From an uncultured Prevotella sp. (GTDB taxonomy: Bacteria > Bacteroidota > Bacteroidia > Bacteroidales > Bacteroidaceae): a DNA stretch of 25,520 nt. Every line of letters starts with the position of its first letter. The first letter of the stretch is position 1. The stretch is from contig CABVDL010000032.1 in the NCBI GenBank assembly GCA_902497035.1, positions 1 through 25,520 of the forward strand. Reading direction: 5' to 3'. The translations under genes and the position numbers were made by a program. The notes beneath the pieces are model-generated. The model was not told the origin of the DNA and did no database searches. It saw nothing but the letters and a program-made list of their open reading frames with translations. Shown piece by piece: positions 1-6,383 of the stretch.

Positions 1-22
1 ACACTGCCACCAAAGGCATCAC

Positions 23-43
23 CCTCCCCATTTTTGGGGGAGG
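23..43. repeat. C-rich/G-rich hairpin (intergenic element family)
   Basis: CCTCCCC at 23-29 pairs with GGGGAGG at 37-43 across a 7-nt loop. No T-run follows on either strand, so this is not a convincing terminator by itself. Its sequence closely resembles the element at 3630-3651 (ACCCTCCC, A/T-rich centre, GGGGGAGG) and is related to the one at 5771-5798. Confidence 0.55.
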
Positions 44-78
44 CCCCTCGGCTCGCGCGGGCCGATGGGGTGGGGGGT

Positions 79-117
79 CGGATGCGCGGGCCGGATGTGA
101 GGACCGGATGTTGGTCC
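79..117. repeat. Degenerate 13-bp tandem repeat, three units
   Basis: CGGATG recurs at 79, 92 and 105, exactly 13 bp apart. The units follow the pattern CGGATGNNNGNNC. They lie just upstream of the pyrimidine tract and promoter of the first gene. Their function is unknown. Confidence 0.5.
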
Positions 118-162
118 GCTCGTTTTTTCCCGTTTTTCTTCTTCGTTTTCTTTTCTTTTTTG

Positions 163-170
163 TAACTTTG
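163..170 (+). promoter_or_regulatory. Promoter -7 box (TAnnTTTG type)
   Basis: TAACTTTG matches the Bacteroidota -7 consensus TAnnTTTG. No clear TTTG -33 element is visible; the upstream region is a T/C tract. The box ends only 5 nt before the ATG at 176, so the transcript would be leaderless or nearly so. Confidence 0.5.
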
Positions 171-175
171 CCGCC

Positions 176-553
176 ATGAAGAGACTGGTGCGCATATTTC
201 CCGTGATGATGCTCTCATTGCTGATTATAGTGATGAGCGCCGGACTGAGCATGGAGGTATGCCTGCACACAGGCCGCGCCGAGCTCGCGCAGATTGCTGA
301 GGCACAGGGCTGCGAGCACCACGACGGCATGAAAGGCTGCATGATGGTGAAGACCGTGAAGCTCTCGCCAAGCACGCTGGCCCACAGCCATGTGTTCGAC
401 TTCACCCAGCAGTGGGTGGCGCTGGAGCCGCTGGCCAGTCTCGAAGCCCTTATCCCACCGTTTACTCTCGCGTATGCGCCCCTGGCTTATGCGCCGCAGT
501 GGCATGCCCCGCCCAGGGACTACCTGCACAAAATACGTGTGCTACGACTTTGA
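176..553 (+). CDS. Small exported Cys/His-rich protein, heavy-metal context
   Basis: This 125-residue protein begins with a basic N-terminus and a hydrophobic segment (about 5-24) that looks like a signal peptide or membrane anchor. The exported part is short. It has Cys at 29, 46 and 55, a His pair at 48-49 followed by several Met, more His at 70, 72, 110 and 118, and a Pro-Pro near the C-terminus (112-113). The general layout recalls the small 'HYC_CC_PP'-type proteins that sit beside copper-associated TonB receptors in Bacteroidota, but the canonical HYC and CC motifs are not present, so that link is tentative. It is followed 80 bp later by a TonB-dependent receptor, then an HMA metal-binding protein, which suggests a metal-sensing, metal-binding or receptor-accessory role. 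A TAnnTTTG box lies directly before the ATG. No enzymatic function can be assigned. Confidence 0.7.
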   Translation: MKRLVRIFPVMMLSLLIIVMSAGLSMEVCLHTGRAELAQIAEAQGCEHHDGMKGCMMVKTVKLSPSTLAHSHVFDFTQQWVALEPLASLEALIPPFTLAYAPLAYAPQWHAPPRDYLHKIRVLRL

Positions 554-633
554 TTTCCTGATTGACTGCCGAAAGGAGGATCTTTTCGCATTTTTCGCGG
601 ATGTCAATCAATGAAAACAAAGGAATATCATAC

Positions 634-2664
634 ATGAACAAAAATATCTTATTCGCCGGCATGATAGGCATGCTGGCCCAAACGACGTATGCCCAGCAGG
701 CACCCGCCGACACCACTTCCACCACCACTTCCGCCGCTGACAGCGCAGGCTACCTGCCCGACCAGACCATCCAAGAGGTCAGCGTCGTGCGCCGCAAGCC
801 TGGCATGATGCGCATGAAAGGCGCGCTCAACGGGACGCTTATCTCACAGGACGAGCTGTTCAAGGCCGCCTGCTGCAACCTCGGCGAGAGTTTCACCACC
901 AATCCCTCGGTCGACGTGAGCTACAACGACGCCGCTACCGGCGCCAAACAGATCAAGCTCCTCGGACTGAGCGGCAAATACGTGCAGATGCTCACCGAGA
1001 ACCTGCCCAACTTCCGCGGCGCCGCACTCCCTTACTCCTTGGGCTACGTGCCTGGTCCCTGGATGAAGAGCATTCAGGTGAGCAAGGGCAATGCCAGCGT
1101 GAAGAACGGCTACGAGGCCATGACCGGCCAGATCAACGTGCAGTACCTGCAGCCCGAGGACGACCAGGCCGTGCACATCAACCTCTACGGCAACACCATG
1201 AGCCGCATCGAGGCCAACGCCGACGGCAACATCCACCTCTCAAAGGGTCTTAGCACCGAACTGCTCGGCCACTACGAGGACAATCTCATGGAGCACGACA
1301 GCAACAACGACGGCTTCATGGATGATCCGCAGACACGCCAGTTCAACCTGCAGAACCGCTGGTTCGGCAAGACCGGCAACTACATCTTCCATGGCGGACT
1401 GAGCCTGCTCGACGAGAGACGAGAGAGCGGACAGACCAACCACAGCGGCATGCTTGACCACCAGACTGACCCGCTCTACCGCATCAGACTCAACACCCAC
1501 CGCTATGAGGGCTACATGAAGCACGCCCTCGTCCTTGATCCCGCCCATGGCACCAACATTGCCTGGATGACCTCGGCCTCGATGCACGAGATGGACGCCA
1601 CCTACGGGCGCAAGGCCTATGATGTCAATGAGAAGAACCTCTACTCACAGCTGATGTTCGAGACCAACGTCGCCCACGACCACAACCTGGCCTTCGGCGC
1701 GTCGTTCAACCACGACTATTTTGGCCAGACCTACCTCGGCCAGCGCATGAACGAGAAAGAGAACGTCGTCGGCGGCTATGCGCAGTACACCTACAACCTG
1801 CACGAGCGCCTCATCGCCATGGCGGGCCTCCGCGTCGACCACAGCTCGCTCTACGGCACCTTCGTCACACCCCGCTTCCACGTGAAATGGCAGGTCAACG
1901 ACATCTGGAGCCTGCGCGCCTCGGCCGGCAAGGGCTACCGCACGGTGCATGCCCTGGCCGAGAACAACTACCTCATGGCCAGCGGCAGACAGCTTGTCAT
2001 CGACCCGCTCGACCAGGAGAACGCATGGAACTACGGACTGAGCACGGCGCTCAACATACCTCTCGGCAGCAAGCTGCTCAAGCTCAACGCGGAATACTAC
2101 TACACCCGCTTCGGCAATCAGACGGTCATCGACTACGACACCGACCCCACGCAGATCCACATCACCAACCTCAACGGCAAGTCGTACTCGCACACGTTCC
2201 AGGTGGACGCCTCCATCGACCCGTTCCGCGGCATGACGCTCACGGCGGCCTACCGCTACAATGATGTGAAGACAACCTACGGCGGCGAGCTGCTGCGGCA
2301 GCCCCTGACCAACAGGTATAAGGGGCTGCTCACCGCCTCGTACAAGACACCGCTCGGCCTGTGGCAGTTTGACGCCACCTTCGCCCTCAACGGCGGCGGC
2401 CGACTGCCCAAGGCCTACACCACGGCCGACGGCACCCCCTCGTGGAGCGAGACCTACCCCGCCTTCGGACAACTCAACGCGCAGGTCACCCGCTGGTTCC
2501 GCCACTTCTCGGTCTATGTCGGCGGTGAGAACCTGACCAACTACAAGCAGAAGAACCCCATCATCGACGCCGCCCACCCCTGGAGCAGCACGTTCGACCC
2601 GACACTCGTCTGGGGGCCGATGGTTGGCGCCATGGGATATGTCGGCATCAGATACAACATTTAA
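634..2664 (+). CDS. TonB-dependent outer-membrane receptor, probable metal/metallophore uptake
   Basis: An outer-membrane gated porin of the TonB-dependent receptor family, 676 residues from the chosen start. I use the ATG at 634 because it gives a clean signal peptide ending ...QTTYA before QQAPA. The frame is open back to a TTG at 562, but that would bury the signal. A TonB-box-like segment (QEVSVV, about 48-53) precedes a plug domain (about 60-185) with a Cys pair at 80-81 and conserved GAKQIKLLGL and NGYEAMTGQINVQY stretches. A beta-barrel follows, with Tyr/Phe-rich alternating strands, ending in a short aromatic C-terminus (VGIRYNI). It lacks the N-terminal carboxypeptidase-regulatory-like domain of SusC proteins, so it is not of the sugar-importer type. 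Its companions (Cys/His protein upstream, HMA protein 66 bp downstream) point to copper or another transition metal. The exact substrate is inferred, not shown. Confidence 0.9.
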   Translation: MNKNILFAGMIGMLAQTTYAQQAPADTTSTTTSAADSAGYLPDQTIQEVSVVRRKPGMMRMKGALNGTLISQDELFKAACCNLGESFTTNPSVDVSYNDAATGAKQIKLLGLSGKYVQMLTENLPNFRGAALPYSLGYVPGPWMKSIQVSKGNASVKNGYEAMTGQINVQYLQPEDDQAVHINLYGNTMSRIEANADGNIHLSKGLSTELLGHYEDNLMEHDSNNDGFMDDPQTRQFNLQNRWFGKTGNYIFHGGLSLLDERRESGQTNHSGMLDHQTDPLYRIRLNTHRYEGYMKHALVLDPAHGTNIAWMTSASMHEMDATYGRKAYDVNEKNLYSQLMFETNVAHDHNLAFGASFNHDYFGQTYLGQRMNEKENVVGGYAQYTYNLHERLIAMAGLRVDHSSLYGTFVTPRFHVKWQVNDIWSLRASAGKGYRTVHALAENNYLMASGRQLVIDPLDQENAWNYGLSTALNIPLGSKLLKLNAEYYYTRFGNQTVIDYDTDPTQIHITNLNGKSYSHTFQVDASIDPFRGMTLTAAYRYNDVKTTYGGELLRQPLTNRYKGLLTASYKTPLGLWQFDATFALNGGGRLPKAYTTADGTPSWSETYPAFGQLNAQVTRWFRHFSVYVGGENLTNYKQKNPIIDAAHPWSSTFDPTLVWGPMVGAMGYVGIRYNI

Positions 2665-2730
2665 TCCGATTAATCGTTTATTAAGACAAAGGCTACGGCC
2701 AAAATTAAAATTATTACAAGGAGAATCATT

Positions 2731-3081
2731 ATGAAGAAGTTATTATTTGCCATCGCACTGGCCGCTGTGAGCAGCGCAGCCAATGCCGCAGTCAACAAGA
2801 GTGGAAAGAATGCCAGCGACACGCTTTTCGTCACCACCACACCGCAGATGCACTGCGCCAACTGTGAGAACAAGATTAAGAACAACCTCCGCTTCGAGAA
2901 AGGCATCAAGGACATCCTCACCAGCATCGACGACCAGACGGTGACCATCGTCTATAACCCGGCCAAGACCGACAAGCAGAAGATTGAGGCCGCTTTCCCG
3001 AAGTTCGGCTACAAGGCGCGCGAGTTGAAGAAGGGTGAGAAAGTGGAGCGCGATATGAACGAGCAGTGTGACAACATGTAG
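2731..3081 (+). CDS. Exported HMA-domain heavy-metal-binding protein
   Basis: A 116-residue protein with a typical signal peptide (basic MKK, hydrophobic core, AANAA cleavage region near residue 20). It has a single heavy-metal-associated domain, with the metal-binding loop MHCANC (Cys42, Cys45) at residues 40-45 and the babbaab-type sequence continuing to about 98. This CXXC loop is the site used by CopZ/MerP-like domains to hold Cu(I), Hg(II) or related ions. The signal peptide makes it periplasmic rather than cytosolic, so it probably hands metal to or from the TonB receptor just upstream or buffers it in the periplasm. The charged C-terminal tail has one further Cys. An unusually good Shine-Dalgarno sequence, AAGGAG (2718-2723), lies 7 nt before the ATG. 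The family call is firm; the metal is not determined. Confidence 0.9.
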   Translation: MKKLLFAIALAAVSSAANAAVNKSGKNASDTLFVTTTPQMHCANCENKIKNNLRFEKGIKDILTSIDDQTVTIVYNPAKTDKQKIEAAFPKFGYKARELKKGEKVERDMNEQCDNM

Positions 3082-3095
3082 CTGTCGGTGTTCCA

Positions 3096-3133
3096 TCCAC
3101 CCCATTCACCCCATTCACCCCATTCACCCCATT
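3096..3133. repeat. 9-bp tandem repeat TTCACCCCA, four units
   Basis: Units occur at 3096 (first base pair TC instead of TT), 3105, 3114 and 3123, followed by a partial TT. The array fills most of the gap between the HMA gene and the DoxX gene. Such short arrays are prone to slippage and may vary in copy number. No regulatory role is evident. Confidence 0.8.
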
Positions 3134-3150
3134 AAATAAATAGAAGAACT

Positions 3151-3570
3151 ATGATGAACAAAGATTTCCTTCGCAGCAATGACCTCGGTCTGTTGCTCCT
3201 CCGCCTCACGGTAGGCGGTCTGATGCTTTTCCACGGTATTCACAAGCTCGTTTACGGTGTGGCAGGCCTTCAGGGCATGCTGGCCGGTCTGGGCCTTCCC
3301 GGTTTCCTGGCCTACTTCTCGTTGGCTGCCGAGCTCGTGGCTTCCATTCTCATCATCCTTGGTGCCTGGACGCGTGTGGCCTCCGCGGTCATGGTGGGCA
3401 ACATGGTCGTGGCCATCCTCATGGCTCATCTCCCGATGCTCTTCACCGTTGACCCCAACACGGGCGGCTGGGCTGTTGAGCTCCCGATGCTCTACCTTCT
3501 CGGCGCTGCCGTGCTGTGCCTTACCGGCGCCGGCAAGTATGCGCTGACCAGGGGAAAGGTGACGGATTAG
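3151..3570 (+). CDS. DoxX family inner-membrane protein
   Basis: A 139-residue integral membrane protein with four hydrophobic segments (roughly 11-32, 43-68, 73-93 and 108-127). The family hallmarks are visible: LLLLRLTVGGLMLFHGIHKL near the N-terminus, then a GLPGFLAYFSLAAELVASILIILG stretch. DoxX-like proteins are small four-helix membrane proteins, some linked to quinone or thiol redox processes or oxidative-stress complexes; many have no known role. ATG codons at 3151 and 3154 are both possible, and I take the first. It may belong to the metal group upstream or be a separate unit, since a repeat-filled 69-bp gap separates it from the HMA gene. It ends just before a palindrome and a strong terminator. 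Confidence 0.88.
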   Translation: MMNKDFLRSNDLGLLLLRLTVGGLMLFHGIHKLVYGVAGLQGMLAGLGLPGFLAYFSLAAELVASILIILGAWTRVASAVMVGNMVVAILMAHLPMLFTVDPNTGGWAVELPMLYLLGAAVLCLTGAGKYALTRGKVTD

Positions 3571-3584
3571 CCCCACCCCCTCTC

Positions 3585-3604
3585 CTTTGGCCCGCGGGCC
3601 AAAG
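3585..3604. repeat. Perfect 20-bp palindrome with no spacer
   Basis: CTTTGGCCCG is followed immediately by its exact reverse complement. It lies 15 bp after the DoxX stop codon and directly before the terminator hairpin. It could be a protein-binding site or part of a larger 3' element. With no central loop it is a poor RNA hairpin at its tip. Confidence 0.8.
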
Positions 3605-3605
3605 A

Positions 3606-3660
3606 CCCTCCCCCAAATATTGTAATCTCACCCTCCCTATTTGGGGGAGGGCTTTTTTTT
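3606..3660 (+). terminator. Strong intrinsic terminator after the DoxX gene
   Basis: A perfect 14-bp stem (CCCTCCCCCAAATA at 3606-3619 with its exact complement at 3638-3651) encloses an 18-nt loop and is followed by C and eight T (3653-3660). The loop side contains a second copy of CCCTCCC (3631-3637) that could compete for the same right arm. A further small hairpin (3658-3664 with 3667-3673) follows. This closes the plus-strand metal group, which converges on the GH97 gene. Confidence 0.85.
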
Positions 3661-3697
3661 GCGCTGGCGCAAAGGGGGCTGTAAGGTTTCTGGGACT

Positions 3698-5695
3698 TTA
3701 TTTTCTCGTAATCCTCATCGCGAAGCCTCCGGCGGGGGCCAGATGCACATCCATCACGCGGGTCTGCGGCACGTCGGTCACGCGGCGGGTGTAGTCCTCG
3801 GCCACCTTGTCAACGTTCAGGCCGTCGGCGAAGCACTCTGCCTGAAAACTGCCGCTGCCCAGGAAGCTCAGGTCGAGTTTCAGGTCTCGGGCATCCCAGC
3901 CGGTGATGGCACCCACATACCAGACATCGCCCTTGCGGCGCGCTACGGCCACATACTCCCCGAGCCTGCTCTCTAACGGCACCGTCTCGTCCCATACTGT
4001 GGGACAGGCGGCAATGAAACGCGTGCAGGTGTCGTTGTCCATGTAGCGCGTGGGACTGTCACAGAGCATGTTGAGTGGTGAGAAAAACACCACGTACTCC
4101 GCCAGCTGGTGTGCGCGCGTGTTCTGGCTCATGGGCTGCGAGTTGGAGGGACGGTAGCTCTGCCGTGTGGCGTTGAGCATGGCGCCCTGTGTGTAGTCCA
4201 TCGGTCCTGCCATGTTGCGCAGGAAGGGCACGGTGACGTCGTAGGTAGTCTGGTCGTACTGCGCGATGGTGGCCCATTTCACGTTCTCCTGTCCATCGAC
4301 GCCCTCCATGTTGAGCACGTTGGGCCAGGTGCGGGTGACGCCGTCGGGCTTGTGGATGCCGTGGAAGTCGATGACCATGTGGTATTTGGCCGCTGTGGCC
4401 GCCACCTTATAGAGGAACTCGTTGCAGGCCGCGTCGTCGCGGTCGATGAAATCTACCTTGAAGCCCTTGTAGCCCATGTCGGCGTAGGTCTTGCAGAGCG
4501 CGTCCATGTCCTTGTTGAAAGCCATCATCGAGGACCACAGCAGCAAATCGACGCCTTTCTCCTTGGCGTAGCGCGCCAGCTCCTGCATGTCCATGCCGGG
4601 GACTACCTTGAAAAGGTTGTCGTGTTGCGACCAGCCGTCGTCGATGAGCACGTAGGGCAGTCCGTATTTAGCTGCGAAGTCGATGAAATACTTGTAGGTC
4701 TGGGTGTTGATGCCGGCCTTGAAGTCGGTCTTGAAGACGCTCCAGTCGTTCCACCAGTCCCACGAGGCCATACCCGGGCGTATCCACGACGTGTCGGTGA
4801 GGCGCGACGGCTCCGCGAGGCGGTACACCATGTCGTTGCCTAAGAGCTGCTCGTCCTTCGTGGTGACGCTGATGATGCGCCAGGGGAAATGCCGTGTGCC
4901 GTTGGCGGCGGCGATGTAGTCGTGGCGGGAAAGCACTTTCACGCCGAGGTTGGTGGGCGTGGTGTCGTCCACTTTGTCGGGCATTGGCGCGAAAACGCCG
5001 CTGAGCGTGCTTCCGCCTTCGGCGTTGCGCAGGAACATGCCTGGGTATGCCTGCACGTCAGACTCGGTGATGTTGACCTTGACGTTGTTGTCGGCCTCCA
5101 CGATGATGGGCAGGAACATCAGCTTCTGCGCGTCGAGCTTGGAGAGTTTGGTGCGCGTGTAGGTGTTCTCAAAGGAGTTGCCGAACTGTGCGGCAATGGG
5201 GTCCTTGGCCTTTGAGAAGTCGCCCCTGACATACGGCACGGTGCAGTCCCAGTCCTTGGCGAAGCTAAAGGTGGCCTGCTCGTCCTTTACGGTGAGGGTC
5301 TTCTTGCCGTTGACGGTGAAGCGGTAGGCCACGCCCTCGTCGTAGGCGCGGAACGTGAGCGTGTAGCGACCGAAGGAGAGCAGCAGCTGGTTGTAGTCGT
5401 CGCTGACCTTGGCTTTCTTGTAGAGGATGGCGTTGATGGTGCCGCGGTGCTGTGTGCTGGCCGCGCTCTTCACGCGTGGTGACGCTCCCAGCACGCTGCC
5501 GTCGCTGAGGGTCATGGATATGGCCGACGGTGCGAGCAGGGCCTGCCCGTTGAGGCTGACAGCATAGGTGATGGTCTTGCCCACCTCAACGTCGACTTTG
5601 AGCTTTCCGTCGGGAGATGTGAGACGGTAGGGGGTTGCTGCCTGCAGTATAGCGCAGACAGCCAGTGCGAGGCACGACAATGCTAATCTTTTCAT
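3698..5695 (-). CDS. GH97 glycoside hydrolase, retaining (alpha-galactosidase-like) type
   Basis: A 665-residue exported enzyme with a signal peptide (MKRLALSCLALAVCAILQA). The Cys residues in the signal are not in a good lipobox, so a soluble periplasmic enzyme is likely. An N-terminal beta-sandwich (about 22-285), typical of GH97, is followed by a TIM barrel (about 305-560; WDWWNDWSV, YVLIDDGW) and a C-terminal beta domain. GH97 has two branches: inverting alpha-glucosidases like SusB, with glutamate bases, and retaining alpha-galactosidases with an Asp nucleophile at the end of a barrel strand. Here GFKVDFIDRDD places Asp415 at that position, and the NMEGVDGQE stretch (Glu464/Glu470) is where the acid/base is expected. 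I therefore infer an alpha-galactosidase or beta-L-arabinopyranosidase. The gene stands alone next to a tRNA, with no SusC/D neighbours. No clear promoter box is visible upstream. Confidence 0.92.
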   Translation of the reverse strand: MKRLALSCLALAVCAILQAATPYRLTSPDGKLKVDVEVGKTITYAVSLNGQALLAPSAISMTLSDGSVLGASPRVKSAASTQHRGTINAILYKKAKVSDDYNQLLLSFGRYTLTFRAYDEGVAYRFTVNGKKTLTVKDEQATFSFAKDWDCTVPYVRGDFSKAKDPIAAQFGNSFENTYTRTKLSKLDAQKLMFLPIIVEADNNVKVNITESDVQAYPGMFLRNAEGGSTLSGVFAPMPDKVDDTTPTNLGVKVLSRHDYIAAANGTRHFPWRIISVTTKDEQLLGNDMVYRLAEPSRLTDTSWIRPGMASWDWWNDWSVFKTDFKAGINTQTYKYFIDFAAKYGLPYVLIDDGWSQHDNLFKVVPGMDMQELARYAKEKGVDLLLWSSMMAFNKDMDALCKTYADMGYKGFKVDFIDRDDAACNEFLYKVAATAAKYHMVIDFHGIHKPDGVTRTWPNVLNMEGVDGQENVKWATIAQYDQTTYDVTVPFLRNMAGPMDYTQGAMLNATRQSYRPSNSQPMSQNTRAHQLAEYVVFFSPLNMLCDSPTRYMDNDTCTRFIAACPTVWDETVPLESRLGEYVAVARRKGDVWYVGAITGWDARDLKLDLSFLGSGSFQAECFADGLNVDKVAEDYTRRVTDVPQTRVMDVHLAPAGGFAMRITRK

Positions 5696-5770
5696 AACGG
5701 TGTTGTTGGTTTTTTATGGTTTTAAGTGCTGATTAAGAGAAAAATACGCTGAGTAGTATCCTCTAATAAA

Positions 5771-5798
5771 CCCTCCCTCCCCAAGGGGGAAAGGAGGG
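5771..5798 (-). terminator. Probable tRNA-Ser terminator (C/G-rich hairpin)
   Basis: CCCTCC (5771-5776) pairs with GGAGGG (5793-5798), with an inner CCCC/GGGG pairing around a small loop. Read on the minus strand, downstream of the tRNA, the hairpin is followed by GTTTATTA, a weak T-run. It shares the C/G-rich theme of the hairpins at 23-43 and 3606-3651. Confidence 0.55.
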
Positions 5799-5804
5799 TA
5801 GAGG

Positions 5805-5892
5805 CGGAAGGTGAGGGATTCAAACCCCCGATACCCGAAAGGGGTATACCGGATTTCGAGTCCAGCGCATTCGGTCACTCTGCCAACCTTCC
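5805..5892 (-). tRNA. tRNA-Ser (anticodon CGA)
   Basis: The minus strand folds as a class II tRNA. The acceptor stem GGAAGGT pairs with ACCTTCC. The anticodon arm is CTGGA-CTCGAAA-TCCGG, giving anticodon CGA, which reads UCG serine codons. A long variable arm (about TACCCCTTTCGGGTA) and the T arm GGGGGTTCAAATCCC follow. The discriminator base is G, as usual for serine tRNAs, and CCA is not encoded (CCT follows). The length, 88 nt with the discriminator, fits tRNA-Ser. UCG codons are common in the GC-rich genes nearby. Confidence 0.97.
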
Positions 5893-5904
5893 TTGTATTG
5901 GACC

Positions 5905-5920
5905 GCCTTTTCCAAAAGGC
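5905..5920. repeat. Short hairpin in the tRNA-Ser leader
   Basis: GCCTTTT (5905-5911) and AAAAGGC (5914-5920) form a perfect inverted repeat around CC. It lies between the tRNA promoter box and the tRNA 5' end, so it would sit in the precursor leader. Confidence 0.5.
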
Positions 5921-5924
5921 ACGA

Positions 5925-5932
5925 CAAAGGTA
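5925..5932 (-). promoter_or_regulatory. Promoter -7 box for tRNA-Ser
   Basis: Read on the minus strand this is TACCTTTG, a match to TAnnTTTG. Transcription would start around 5919 and give a leader of about 27 nt before the mature tRNA. A clear -33 element at the expected distance is not obvious. Confidence 0.55.
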
Positions 5933-6053
5933 ACACAAATTTGTCAAACAATAACGGATAGCCGTATGAATTAATCTTTATTAACCTCGGATGGGCTGCT
6001 TTCTCTCAATTGCTTAAATATTATTAAAACAATCGCCGCTTGCGGGCAGTCAC

Positions 6054-6085
6054 GTTGCCGTGTTGCGCAAGATTGACTAACTTTG
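6054..6085 (+). promoter_or_regulatory. Promoter for tatA-tatC
   Basis: GTTG (6054-6057) and TAACTTTG (6078-6085) are separated by 20 bp, matching the Bacteroidota sigma-factor arrangement TTTG-19/21-TAnnTTTG. The start site would be near 6091, leaving about 23 nt of A/T-rich leader without a Shine-Dalgarno sequence before tatA. Confidence 0.65.
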
Positions 6086-6113
6086 TCGGATAAAGTATTA
6101 AAAATCTTATACT

Positions 6114-6356
6114 ATGATGATTTACTCCTTATTACTCATCGGTGGCCTTGGCACGCCAGAACTGATAATCATCCTTTTAGTGGTGCTGCTTCTTTTCGGC
6201 GGCAAGAAGATACCCGAGCTGATGAAGGCTATGGGCAAGGGCGTGAAGAACTTCAAGGATGGTGTCAACGGCATAGAGAAAGACCTCAACGGTGAGACCG
6301 CGGAGAATAAGCCCGGGCAGCCGGCCGACGGCAAGTCAGCCGACAAGAATGCCTGA
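6114..6356 (+). CDS. tatA: Sec-independent protein translocase subunit TatA
   Basis: An 80-residue TatA/E family protein. It has one N-terminal membrane helix (about 5-28) with the family Pro-Glu near residues 15-16, the hinge motif FGGKKIPEL (28-36), then an amphipathic helix rich in Lys/Gly (37-58) and a polar unstructured tail. TatA oligomers form the passage through which folded twin-arginine proteins cross the inner membrane, after TatC recognises the signal. The gene lies 27 bp before the tatC ATG and shares its promoter. There is no tatB, as is usual in Bacteroidota minimal TatAC systems. ATGs at 6114 and 6117 are both possible. The family call is firm. Confidence 0.96.
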   Translation: MMIYSLLLIGGLGTPELIIILLVVLLLFGGKKIPELMKAMGKGVKNFKDGVNGIEKDLNGETAENKPGQPADGKSADKNA

Positions 6357-6383
6357 TATCCTTTGACGGAAGGGATTGCCTCA

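Larger units (their letters stand above)
1..162. other. Gene-free leader region with hairpins and short repeats
   Basis: No coding region is supportable here. The stretch holds a C-rich/G-rich hairpin at 23-43, an imperfect GC-rich inverted repeat (44-52 against 61-70, one bulged base) and a degenerate 13-bp triplet repeat at 79-117. A pyrimidine-rich tract (121-161) then runs up to the promoter box of the first gene. A long minus-strand reading frame across this region is low-complexity Pro/Gly/His and looks spurious. Confidence 0.6.

Noticed and set aside
562..633. Upstream TTG start for the TonB receptor
   Set aside because: It would add 24 residues ahead of a clear signal peptide that starts at the ATG at 634.
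1645..2577. Minus-strand 310-codon frame opposite the TonB receptor
   Set aside because: Antisense of a strongly supported receptor gene; low-complexity Val/Gly/Glu sequence.
3096..3133. Possible CRISPR-like array
   Set aside because: The units are 9 bp directly abutting with no spacers; this is a simple tandem repeat. No cas genes are present.
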